From contig JACMQL010000028.1 of NCBI GenBank assembly GCA_014377015.1, forward strand, positions 1 to 64,000: DNA of 64,000 nucleotides, written 5' to 3'. This document shows positions 17,305 to 25,071 of the stretch, one piece after another (the first letter of the stretch is position 1; the number at the start of each line of letters is the position of its first letter). This stretch comes from Actinomycetota bacterium. Its GTDB lineage: Bacteria > Actinomycetota > Actinomycetes > Nanopelagicales > Nanopelagicaceae. Position numbers and translations under genes: made by a program. The notes beneath the pieces were generated by a model, which ran no database searches, was not told where the DNA came from, and saw only the letters and a list, made by a program, of their open reading frames with translations.

Positions 17305-18219
17305 ATGTCCTTGGCCACGAAAACAGAGGAAAGATCCGCACCCGGAAAATTAGCCTGGTTATTTAAGGGCGATAATCTTTTTGGTTATCTGATGATGGCA
17401 CCAGCAATCGGCGTGCTCTTTATGTTCTTTGCCTACCCTCTCTTTTATGAGGTGTACTCAAGTTTTACTGATCGCACCGTAGGTCACGCAGGAAAATTTA
17501 TCGGATTAAAAAATTACATTTTTCTATTGGAAGATCCCACCTACATCAAGGCAGCGATAAACACCCTTGTTTATGTTTCGTGTGTCCAAATCGGAAAATT
17601 CATTCTTGGACTTGGAATCGCACTTTTGCTTCAGCAAAAATTGTTTGGTCGCGGCCTGTGGCGCGCTTTAGTTTTGGTGCCGTATGCAATGCCGGGATTC
17701 GTTGCTTATATGGTCTGGAAACTGATCTATAACCCTGACGTTGGCGCACTCAACATTTTTCTCAATCAAGTCGGTCTCATTGATACCCACATCGCATTTT
17801 TAAGCGATGGACATTACGCGATGCCGGCGGTAGTAATTGCCACAATTTGGCGTGGCTTTCCATTTTGGACAATTATGTTCTTGGCTGCACTGCAAGCTGT
17901 GCCCAAGGAACTTTACGAAGCTGCGGCGATTGATGGTGGAAATGCTTGGCATCGGTTCCGCCATATTTCTCTGCCAGGAATTCGTCCAGTAATTTTGATT
18001 GTGTTTATGCTCTCCACGGTCAGCACCATCAACTCATTTGAGGCAGTTTGGTTGACGACGGGCGGTGGTCCAGCTGATGCAACGCTCATTCTCCCGGTCT
18101 TCGCCTACCGCGGACTTGTGCAATTCCAAATCGGCCAGTCTGCCGCCGCGGCGTTGAGTTTGATGCCCGTCATTCTTGCCTTCGTAATACTCATCTTAAG
18201 AAAACTGAAGAAGGACTAG
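17305..18219 (+). CDS. Carbohydrate ABC transporter permease, MalF/UgpA type (second system)
   Basis: A CUT1 permease with six helices; the EAA loop reads YEAAAIDGGNAWHRF-RHISLPGIRP near residue 210, closer to consensus than that of the 6,683 permease. I chose ATG at 17305 with AGAAGG at 17288-17293 over TTG at 17281. The next permease starts 3 bp after its stop. No ATPase is encoded in this operon either. It should partner with the 15,810 binding protein. Confidence 0.9.
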   Translation: MSLATKTEERSAPGKLAWLFKGDNLFGYLMMAPAIGVLFMFFAYPLFYEVYSSFTDRTVGHAGKFIGLKNYIFLLEDPTYIKAAINTLVYVSCVQIGKFILGLGIALLLQQKLFGRGLWRALVLVPYAMPGFVAYMVWKLIYNPDVGALNIFLNQVGLIDTHIAFLSDGHYAMPAVVIATIWRGFPFWTIMFLAALQAVPKELYEAAAIDGGNAWHRFRHISLPGIRPVILIVFMLSTVSTINSFEAVWLTTGGGPADATLILPVFAYRGLVQFQIGQSAAAALSLMPVILAFVILILRKLKKD

Positions 18220-18221
18220 TA

Positions 18222-19052
18222 ATGTATAGAAGAAATTTGAAATTCTCTATTTTCAAGTACAGCATTCTTGCAGTTGTCCTCGTTTTTGTGCTTTTCCCGC
18301 TCTATTACATGGTTGCGACGTCGTTTCGGAGCCAGTCCTCCATGTATATGAACCCCAGTTTTCTGCCTGTTGACCTCCAATTGAAAAATTATAAATCGGC
18401 TTTGGCCAGTAAGGATTTCATAAAGAGTCTAATAAATAGTTTGACGGTTGCAGGAGTGGCAACGACAGTTGCCGTTGTGTTCAGTGTCATGGCCGCTTAT
18501 GCGCTCACTATTCTGCGTTTCAAGGGCCGTGACACTCTCGGACGAGTAATAGTTGTCGCCTTCTTGACTCCCGGAGCCCTGCTATTCATTCCATTGGCTG
18601 CGATAACGGCCAATATAGGAATGTCTAATTCGCTGCGCGGGCTCATACTTGTTTATCTAAGCTTCACGGTTCCGTTGGGCACCTACCTTCTGATTGGTTT
18701 CTTCAAAAATCTCGTCGGCGAACTGGAAGAGGCGGCGCGAATCGACGGGGCGACACGTCTGCAAGCGCTTTGGTACATCTTGCTTCCGTTGATCGCACCC
18801 GGTTTGGTTTCGGTAGCGATTCTCACCTTCACTGCGGCCTGGAATGAGTTGCTGTATTCCTTGGTAATAAATATTTCACCTGGAGTCCGAACCCTGCCAG
18901 TGGCAATTCTTAACTTGAGCGTGGCAGATGAAACACCGCTTACCTTGATCATGGCGTATTCAACAATTGCGGCGGCTCCAGTCATGCTGCTTTATTTTGT
19001 CGGACAGAAATTCATTGTTGAAGGGCTGCAAACAGGAGCAGTAAAAGGCTAG
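18222..19052 (+). CDS. Carbohydrate ABC transporter permease, MalG type (second system)
   Basis: A 276-residue permease with six helices and the EAA loop EEAARIDGATRLQALW-YILLPLIAPG near residue 172. It is separated by 2 bp from the upstream permease and by 27 bp from uxuA, so transport and catabolism are co-transcribed. Confidence 0.9.
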   Translation: MYRRNLKFSIFKYSILAVVLVFVLFPLYYMVATSFRSQSSMYMNPSFLPVDLQLKNYKSALASKDFIKSLINSLTVAGVATTVAVVFSVMAAYALTILRFKGRDTLGRVIVVAFLTPGALLFIPLAAITANIGMSNSLRGLILVYLSFTVPLGTYLLIGFFKNLVGELEEAARIDGATRLQALWYILLPLIAPGLVSVAILTFTAAWNELLYSLVINISPGVRTLPVAILNLSVADETPLTLIMAYSTIAAAPVMLLYFVGQKFIVEGLQTGAVKG

Positions 19053-19079
19053 TTACAACCACTATCTAAGGGGAAGAAC

Positions 19080-20033
19080 ATGCGTCCAGGGTTCGGTCAA
19101 TTTCAAGTCGCCAGCGAAGAATACTTGTTGTTTGCAAAGCAGTTCGGGGCAACTGACGTTCTTCTCAACACTCCACTCATCCCGGGAGATGGTGGGCGTT
19201 GGGCGTTGCAAGATCTTGTGAAATTGCGTCTGCGTGTAGAACAATTTGATCTTTCGCTGACTGCTCTTGAAAACGTGCCTACCAGTTTCTACGACCACAT
19301 CATGCTCAATGGTCCCCGTCGTGACGAGCAAATTGAAAATATGATCGCCACCGTTCGCAACATCGCGCGCGCAGGTATTCCAATCTTTGGCTACAACTGG
19401 ATGCCATCTCACGTATGGCGTACCCCACCCGTGGCTATCCGTGGCGGCGCACTTGCAACGGCATTTGATGAAAACCTAGCCAAGAATTATCCATTAACTC
19501 ACGACCGCGTTTACAGCGAAGAAGAGATGTGGGCCAACCTTGAATACTGGATCAAGATCATCACGCCGATCGCAGAAGAAGAAGGAATCCGCCTCGGAAT
19601 CCATCCCTGCGACCCTCCTGTTGAGTCATTAGGCGGAATTCCTCAACTCCTACGCAGTTTTGCGGCGTACAAGCGCCTGGTAGAAATCTATCCGAGTGAT
19701 TCAAATGCCATTGAATTCTGCCAGGGAACCTTCTCTGAAATGAAGGATGATATCTACGAGATGATCGAGTACTTCGTATCACGAAAGAAGATTCTTTACG
19801 TTCACTTCCGCAATGTCTCTGGCAAGGTACCTGTCTTCTACGAAGAGTTCGTGAATACCGGTTATGTAGATATGCATAAAGCGATGAAGATTTACCACAA
19901 GCATAATTTCGACGGCTTCTTCATCGACGATCACGTTCCACACACACATGGAGATACACCTTGGGGACACCGTGGTCGCGCATTCGCCAACGGCTACATC
20001 CAAGCCATGATTGAGGCGGTTCAAAAAGGATAA
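19080..20033 (+). CDS. uxuA: Mannonate dehydratase, xylose-isomerase-like fold
   Basis: UxuA catalyses D-mannonate to 2-keto-3-deoxy-D-gluconate in the hexuronate pathway, using Fe2+ or Mn2+. Family blocks are present: LGIHPCDPPVESLGGIPQ, IEFCQGTFSEM (metal-binding Cys), YVHFRNVSGKVP (metal-binding His) and DGFFIDDHVPHTHGDTPWGHRGRAFANGYI (metal-binding Asp and His). At 317 residues it is shorter than the E. coli enzyme (about 394) and matches the shorter clade. AAGGGGAAG lies just before the ATG. Its stop overlaps the SDR start (TAATG). Being in the transporter operon suggests the imported compound is converted to mannonate. UxaC and UxuB are not encoded in the window. Confidence 0.9.
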   Translation: MRPGFGQFQVASEEYLLFAKQFGATDVLLNTPLIPGDGGRWALQDLVKLRLRVEQFDLSLTALENVPTSFYDHIMLNGPRRDEQIENMIATVRNIARAGIPIFGYNWMPSHVWRTPPVAIRGGALATAFDENLAKNYPLTHDRVYSEEEMWANLEYWIKIITPIAEEEGIRLGIHPCDPPVESLGGIPQLLRSFAAYKRLVEIYPSDSNAIEFCQGTFSEMKDDIYEMIEYFVSRKKILYVHFRNVSGKVPVFYEEFVNTGYVDMHKAMKIYHKHNFDGFFIDDHVPHTHGDTPWGHRGRAFANGYIQAMIEAVQKG

Positions 20034-20890
20034 TGAAAGTCCTCATCACTGGAGCCCTCGGGCTTCTCGGAAAAGTAGCAACACAGAAACTAGTTGACGA
20101 GGGACATGACGTAACAGCCATTGATCGTATTGATGGAGATGTTCCTGATGGCGTACAACTTCATGTCGGCGATATCGAAGATCTGGATTTTGTTCGCGGT
20201 GCGATTAGAGGCGCAGAGGCAGTAGTGCATTTGGCTGCAATCCCAAGTCCGCAACCAAATCGAGAGTACGAAGTTTTCCGCAATAACGTCTTGGGAGGCT
20301 TCACCGTCTTTAATGCCGCCGCCGACGCAGGTTGTCGCATCGTCGCCTACGCATCCTCTCTCTCTGCTTACGGCACCGCCTGGTCGCCGAAGTGGACTTC
20401 GCCTCTCTATGTGCCAATCGACGAATCGCATCCCTTGATCTATTCCGAGAGTTACGCATTGAGCAAAGAAGTAAACGAACTCACTGCATTGGAATGGTCA
20501 CGGCGATGCGATACGGCCTACGTTGGATTTCGTTTCCCCAATACCAATACGCCTGAGGGCTTGCTCGACTTCGCCCGCCAGATCAATGGCGGCGATCCAG
20601 ACCTCGTGCAAACAGATGCCAAGATTTTGTGGGCATATCTTGATGCGCGCGATGCCGCGGCTGCATTGGAGTTGACCATCCGAAGTGATCTCAAAGGAGC
20701 GCACATATTCAATATTGCCGCTCCTGATACAAATCACTTGACGCCGACGGCTGAGCTCTTTGCCCAGTTCCACCCAACCACCGAACTTCGGGGAGATTTC
20801 TCCGGCCATCAGAGTCCGGTTTCGTCGGAGCACTGGCTCAAGACGATGGGGTATGCGCCGAAGTACTTCCTTGATAGGTCGGCGTTGTAA
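20033..20890 (+). CDS. NAD(P)-dependent epimerase/dehydratase (extended SDR)
   Basis: A Rossmann-fold protein: GALGLLG at 7-13 is the nucleotide-binding glycine motif, HLAAIPSP marks the fourth strand, the catalytic pair is Y-x3-K in SYALSKE (about residue 142-146), and Ser in SSLSAYG precedes it. It overlaps uxuA by one base. Context suggests a sugar-acid oxidoreductase: possibly a uronate dehydrogenase-like enzyme, or a substitute for the fructuronate reductase UxuB missing here. Sequence alone does not decide; nucleotide-sugar epimerases share all of these motifs. Confidence 0.75.
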   Translation: MKVLITGALGLLGKVATQKLVDEGHDVTAIDRIDGDVPDGVQLHVGDIEDLDFVRGAIRGAEAVVHLAAIPSPQPNREYEVFRNNVLGGFTVFNAAADAGCRIVAYASSLSAYGTAWSPKWTSPLYVPIDESHPLIYSESYALSKEVNELTALEWSRRCDTAYVGFRFPNTNTPEGLLDFARQINGGDPDLVQTDAKILWAYLDARDAAAALELTIRSDLKGAHIFNIAAPDTNHLTPTAELFAQFHPTTELRGDFSGHQSPVSSEHWLKTMGYAPKYFLDRSAL

Positions 20891-20908
20891 AAAATCCTAT
20901 ATTATTTA

Positions 20909-20922
20909 TTGACACGTTTCAA
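20909..20922 (+). promoter_or_regulatory. LacI-type operator overlapping the promoter of the LacI gene
   Basis: TTGACACGTTTCAA is one change from the symmetric TTGAAACGTTTCAA, with the central CG typical of LacI-family operators. Its first six bases also read as a -35 box (TTGACA). The ATG follows 22 nt later, so binding should block the gene's own transcription. Confidence 0.65.
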
Positions 20923-20943
20923 TGAATACGGCAGGATTTGCTC

Positions 20944-21984
20944 ATGCCTTCAAGTCTCCGAGACGTTGCCCGAAAAGCCAAAGTCTCAACTGGAACCGTT
21001 TCTAATGTGCTCAATCGCCCGGAAATCGTTGCGCCTGAAACTCTGGCGCGTGTTCGCAAAGTTATTGATGAACTTAAATTCGTTCCAAACGGATTTGCAC
21101 GTCATCTTCGGTCAGGTCAATCGCGCACCATCGGTTTGATCATCCCCGATATTACTAACCCTTTTTACACGGAAGTCGCTCGTGGCGCTGAAGATGCTGC
21201 CAATAAACATGACTACGCAGTCTTTCTTTGCATTTCAGATACGGATGGCGCCAAGGAGACAAGTTATATAGGAGTCCTCCTTGAGCAACGAGTACGTGGA
21301 GTTTTGATTGCTCCGACCGATGATGCTCACAAAAGTGTAGAACTGCTTCGCTCTCACCACGTTGGTGTCGCCCTGCTGGATCACAAATCAGTGGGGTCAC
21401 AAGAATGTTCCGTCTCTGTTGATCATGTACGGGGCGGTGAAATTGCGATTCAACACTTAGCCGACTTGGGGCATAAAGAGATTGTCTGGATTACCGGTTC
21501 TGAGGATTATCGCCAGTGCGTGGATCGCGGAATCGGCGTAGCTAATATTGCAGAGCGAGCAGGAGTAGAACTCACAATTATTCCTCTCAAGATTTTGAAT
21601 ACTTCCACTGGCGAAGAAGCTGCAAAGAAAGTTATGGCGCTCGAAAAACGACCAACAGCAATCTTTTGTGCGAATGACATGTTGGCATTCGGTGTCATGC
21701 GTGAATTATTGCGCATGGGAATAAAAGTGCCGCAAGATATCTCGTTAATTGGTTATGATGATATTTACTTTGCACCGACCGCAGCCGTACCACTTTCCTC
21801 GATATTCCAACCTGCTTACCAATTAGGTTTCACTGCGGCCGAACTTCTGATTTCCGAATGTGAAGATACGGGAGAGCATCAGCACAAGCAGATTGTGTTC
21901 GATCCTGAGTTGGTCGCACGTTCATCGACTGCGCATGTATCTACAATGCGCACGGTGCGAGTTATGGAAGATATTTCGGCTTAG
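20944..21984 (+). CDS. LacI-family transcriptional regulator
   Basis: The first 25 residues hold the LacI helix-turn-helix (SLRDVARKAKVSTGTVSNVLNRPE), followed by a hinge (RHLRSGQSRTIGLIIPDITNPF) and a periplasmic-binding-protein-like effector domain ending near GYDDIYFAP. It binds DNA as a dimer and a sugar or sugar-acid effector. I chose ATG at 20944 rather than the TTG two codons earlier. The operator-like palindrome in its own promoter suggests autoregulation; related TTGAAC/GTTCAA sites before manD, the 15,810 operon and the eda/23,889 pair are candidate targets. Confidence 0.92.
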   Translation: MPSSLRDVARKAKVSTGTVSNVLNRPEIVAPETLARVRKVIDELKFVPNGFARHLRSGQSRTIGLIIPDITNPFYTEVARGAEDAANKHDYAVFLCISDTDGAKETSYIGVLLEQRVRGVLIAPTDDAHKSVELLRSHHVGVALLDHKSVGSQECSVSVDHVRGGEIAIQHLADLGHKEIVWITGSEDYRQCVDRGIGVANIAERAGVELTIIPLKILNTSTGEEAAKKVMALEKRPTAIFCANDMLAFGVMRELLRMGIKVPQDISLIGYDDIYFAPTAAVPLSSIFQPAYQLGFTAAELLISECEDTGEHQHKQIVFDPELVARSSTAHVSTMRTVRVMEDISA

Positions 21985-21994
21985 TTTAAATATC

Positions 21995-23089
21995 TTAACG
22001 TTGCACTCGCGCCGAAGCGCCTTTCACTAACGCTTGCACTTCTGAAAGAGTTGCCATACTCGTATCGCCAGGTGTTGTCATTGCAAGTGCACCGTGTGCG
22101 GCGCCGTAATCGACTGCTGATTGCAAGCTATCAAGTTCCATAAGTCCATAAATTAACCCTGAAGCAAAACTATCTCCGCCACCGACCCTATCGAAAATCT
22201 CCAACTCCGGTCGCTGTGTGGACTCCACAAAACCATCTTTAGTCGACCAAGCGATGGCGGCCCAATCATTGACCGTCGCTGAATGGACTCCGCGCAAAGT
22301 TGTTGCAACCACCTTGAAATTCGGGAATTTTTCAACAGCTTGAGTGATCATATTGCGAAAGTTTGCCGAAGAAAGATCGCGTAAGTCTGCGGAAGTATCC
22401 TCAACAGTGAGACCTAAGCAAGCTGTAAAATCTTCCTCGTTGCCAATCATTACGTCGACGTATTTGGCGAGCTGAGTGTTTACCTCCTGCGCCTTCTTCT
22501 TTCCTCCGATGTCCTTCCAGAGACTGGAACGATAGTTAAGGTCGTAAGAAACTACCGTTCCATACTTCTTTGCGGCTTTCATGGCCTCTTCAGCGACCGC
22601 GGCAGAATTTTCAGAAAGGGCGGCGAAAATCCCTCCCGTGTGCAGCCAGCGAGTTTGCAGTTTTCCGAAGATCATTTCCCAATCGATGTCGCCGGGCCTA
22701 ACTTGCGAAATGGCGGTACTGCCACGATCTGAAACGCCTAATGCGCCACGGACACCAAACCCACGTTCAGTGAAATTTAATCCGTTGCGCACTTTGCGAC
22801 CAACCCCGTCGAAGTCCATCCATTTGATAAATGAGGAATCGACTCCACCTTGCAAAATGAGATCCTCCACCAGGCGACCGACTTGGTTTTCGGCTAGCGC
22901 AGTTACAATCGCTGTCCGCATGCCAAAACATCTGCGCAATCCGCGGGCGACGTTGTACTCTCCTCCGCCTTCCCAGACATCGAAGGATCGCGCCGTATGA
23001 ATCCTGCCATCGCCTGGATCGAGGCGCAGCATTACTTCACCGAGGGAAACCAGATCATAGGTCACGCAATCTGAACCCTTAATATCCAT
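21995..23089 (-). CDS. kdgK: 2-keto-3-deoxygluconate kinase (PfkB family)
   Basis: A ribokinase-family sugar kinase of 364 residues. The N-terminus has LGEVMLRLDPGD and GGGEYNVARGL (substrate-binding glycines), and the C-terminal signature D-R-V-G-G-G-D-S-F-A-S-G at 300-311 contains the catalytic Asp. KdgK phosphorylates 2-keto-3-deoxygluconate to KDPG with ATP. It lies 8 bp behind the aldolase gene on the same strand, a classical kinase-aldolase pair of the Entner-Doudoroff branch, and converges on the LacI gene. The long N-terminal extension (about 10 residues) is unremarkable. Confidence 0.88.
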   Translation of the reverse strand: MDIKGSDCVTYDLVSLGEVMLRLDPGDGRIHTARSFDVWEGGGEYNVARGLRRCFGMRTAIVTALAENQVGRLVEDLILQGGVDSSFIKWMDFDGVGRKVRNGLNFTERGFGVRGALGVSDRGSTAISQVRPGDIDWEMIFGKLQTRWLHTGGIFAALSENSAAVAEEAMKAAKKYGTVVSYDLNYRSSLWKDIGGKKKAQEVNTQLAKYVDVMIGNEEDFTACLGLTVEDTSADLRDLSSANFRNMITQAVEKFPNFKVVATTLRGVHSATVNDWAAIAWSTKDGFVESTQRPELEIFDRVGGGDSFASGLIYGLMELDSLQSAVDYGAAHGALAMTTPGDTSMATLSEVQALVKGASARVQR

Positions 23090-23097
23090 ATTTATAC

Positions 23098-23748
23098 CTA
23101 CTTTCCAATCTGGGACGCTGATTCAATCGCCGACTTAGTCAGACCCGACATCTCGGCCCGATTCTGAGATTCCACAAGAGCGGCTGAGACCATCCAACTT
23201 CCACCGATTGCTGAGACGAACTTCTCTTGCAGATATGAAGCCATGTTGCTCAGGTTAACTCCACCCGTTGGGACAAACTTGAGATCTGGAAATGGAGCGG
23301 CGATGGCTTTAAGCGAAGTGATTCCACCGAGGGCTTCGGCCGGGAACCATTTAACAACGTTAAATCCAAGCGAGAGCGCCAGCATGATCTCCGATGGAGT
23401 GCTCACACCTGGTAGGAAAGAAAGTTGACACTTCTCCGCCATTTCTGCAATCGGCGCGAGCAGGCCAGGGGAGACCGCAAACGCGAGTCCTTCATCTTTT
23501 GCGCGCACGATATCCTCTGGACTCTTAACTGACCCGACTCCAACAATGAGTCCATCGACTTTCTTGAGTTCGCCCACGGCGTCCCAACTTGCGGGAGTAC
23601 GCAGAGTCACTTCGACAACTGGCAAACCACCATTGACGAGCGCCTCACCTACTGCGCGAGCATCCGCAGCGTTCCTTATAACTAGAACTGGCACGACGCG
23701 ATACGCCAATATCTCTGCTAACGGAAATCTACCCTGAGAGTCGGTCAC
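23098..23748 (-). CDS. eda: KDPG aldolase
   Basis: A class I aldolase of normal length (216 residues). E46 in VVEVTLRTP and the Schiff-base K133 in NVVKWFPAEA are at the positions known from the E. coli enzyme, and the phosphate loop FVPTGGVNLSN follows. It cleaves 2-keto-3-deoxy-6-phosphogluconate to pyruvate and glyceraldehyde 3-phosphate; some members also cleave the galacto epimer or 4-hydroxy-2-oxoglutarate. The start is GTG. It heads the eda-kdgK unit, divergent from the 23,889 dehydratase across an operator-like palindrome. Confidence 0.92.
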   Translation of the reverse strand: MTDSQGRFPLAEILAYRVVPVLVIRNAADARAVGEALVNGGLPVVEVTLRTPASWDAVGELKKVDGLIVGVGSVKSPEDIVRAKDEGLAFAVSPGLLAPIAEMAEKCQLSFLPGVSTPSEIMLALSLGFNVVKWFPAEALGGITSLKAIAAPFPDLKFVPTGGVNLSNMASYLQEKFVSAIGGSWMVSAALVESQNRAEMSGLTKSAIESASQIGK

Positions 23749-23787
23749 TCAGTAATCATAACTGGTGGGCAATTATTGACAATATTA

Positions 23788-23801
23788 TTGAACACGTTCA
23801 A
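23788..23801. promoter_or_regulatory. Operator-like palindrome between eda and the 23,889 gene
   Basis: TTGAACACGTTCAA has perfect 6-bp arms around AC. It lies 40 bp from the eda start and 88 bp from the divergent start, so one bound dimer could control both units. Confidence 0.6.
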
Positions 23802-23888
23802 CGAGATTTCTTGCAGTGCATGTAAAAAGTATCTACCCGTGTCCTAATATTGTGCATTGAGATTGATAGTTGAACTGGAAGAGGAAAA

Positions 23889-25067
23889 ATGAAAATTGAA
23901 TCGGTGGATCTCTTTTATCTTCGCATGCCGGAAGTTTTGGATATTGGCGATGGAAGTCAGGACGGCCTCGTGTTTCGAGTTAGGTCTGGAAACTTCGAAG
24001 GATGGGGAGAGGCTGTAGCGTCACCGCTAACTTCAATCGCAAGTTGGATTGCACCAATGTCTCACAGTGGATGTCACCCAGTGATTGACTCTGTATTAGG
24101 AGAGAACATCGATTCCCCGGCGGACATCGCGCGAATTGCCCAAAAGGTACGTTCCATTTCTTTCTATGGGATTATTCAGAGCGATCTAACTTTTTCAGGT
24201 GTTGAAATCGCGCTATGGGATTTGTTGGGTCGCGCCAAAGGCGTACCTATTTACCAACTTCTTGGTTATCAGAAATCAGAGCGTAAGACACCGTACGCGT
24301 CCGTTCTCTTCGGTGATACTCCACAAGCAACGCTCGAGAAAGCGCAGTTGATGCGCAATAGCGGTTTCAACGCGATTAAGTTTGGTTGGGGTCCTTATGG
24401 ACGTGAGTCAGTTGCTATTGACAGAGAGCACGTGATCGCGGCACGCGAAGGAATTGGTGCAGATGCACATTTGATGATTGATGCCGGAACAATATTTAAT
24501 GAGGATGTTGAAGCCGCTGCACTCCGACTTCCTGCTTTGGAAGAGGCAAAAGTTAAGTGGTACGAAGAACCCGTCGATGCTGCTGCCATTTCTCTCTATA
24601 AGCAACTTTCTCTACGGAACTCTAATGTTCGCCTGGCAGGTGGGGAAGGCGCCCACAATGCGATGCAAGCTGAAGCTCTGATTGAAAATGGCGGAATTGG
24701 CTTTATCCAAATTGATACTGGATACATCGGGGGAATTGGACCGGCATATCGCGTGGCACAGTTTGCACAAGCAAGAGGTGTGCAATACGTGAATCACACC
24801 TTTACTTCTCAATCTGCTCTCTCTGCGTCCATGCAGCCTTTCGCTGGACTCAAGGATTCTTGGATTGCAGAATATCCGATGGAGCCAAAGGCGCTTTGCC
24901 AAGAATTGAATCTCAACAAGATCTCCATGGATGCGGACGGGATGATTTCAGTACCGGAAAGCCCAGGTCTGGGCATCGATTTCAATCTGGATACGGTGCG
25001 CAAGTACCTCGTAGATGTTGAGATTGTCGTGAACAAGAAAGTTTTGTATCAGACTCCTACTGTTTAA
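23889..25067 (+). CDS. Enolase-superfamily sugar-acid dehydratase, substrate unknown
   Basis: A mandelate-racemase subgroup protein of 392 residues. Expected residues are visible: K164 (IKFGW), metal ligands D198 (MIDAG), E226 (YEEPVD) and E253 (GGEGAHN), D276 (QIDTGYIGG) and the general base H303 (VNHTFTS). These predict abstraction of the alpha proton from an acid sugar and loss of water. The K-F-G pattern and HTFTSQSALSAS block do not match the dehydratases I know well, so I assign no substrate. It shares a control region with eda-kdgK, so its product is probably a 2-keto-3-deoxy acid feeding them. GAAGAGG precedes the ATG. Confidence 0.75.
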   Translation: MKIESVDLFYLRMPEVLDIGDGSQDGLVFRVRSGNFEGWGEAVASPLTSIASWIAPMSHSGCHPVIDSVLGENIDSPADIARIAQKVRSISFYGIIQSDLTFSGVEIALWDLLGRAKGVPIYQLLGYQKSERKTPYASVLFGDTPQATLEKAQLMRNSGFNAIKFGWGPYGRESVAIDREHVIAAREGIGADAHLMIDAGTIFNEDVEAAALRLPALEEAKVKWYEEPVDAAAISLYKQLSLRNSNVRLAGGEGAHNAMQAEALIENGGIGFIQIDTGYIGGIGPAYRVAQFAQARGVQYVNHTFTSQSALSASMQPFAGLKDSWIAEYPMEPKALCQELNLNKISMDADGMISVPESPGLGIDFNLDTVRKYLVDVEIVVNKKVLYQTPTV

Positions 25068-25071
25068 CTCT

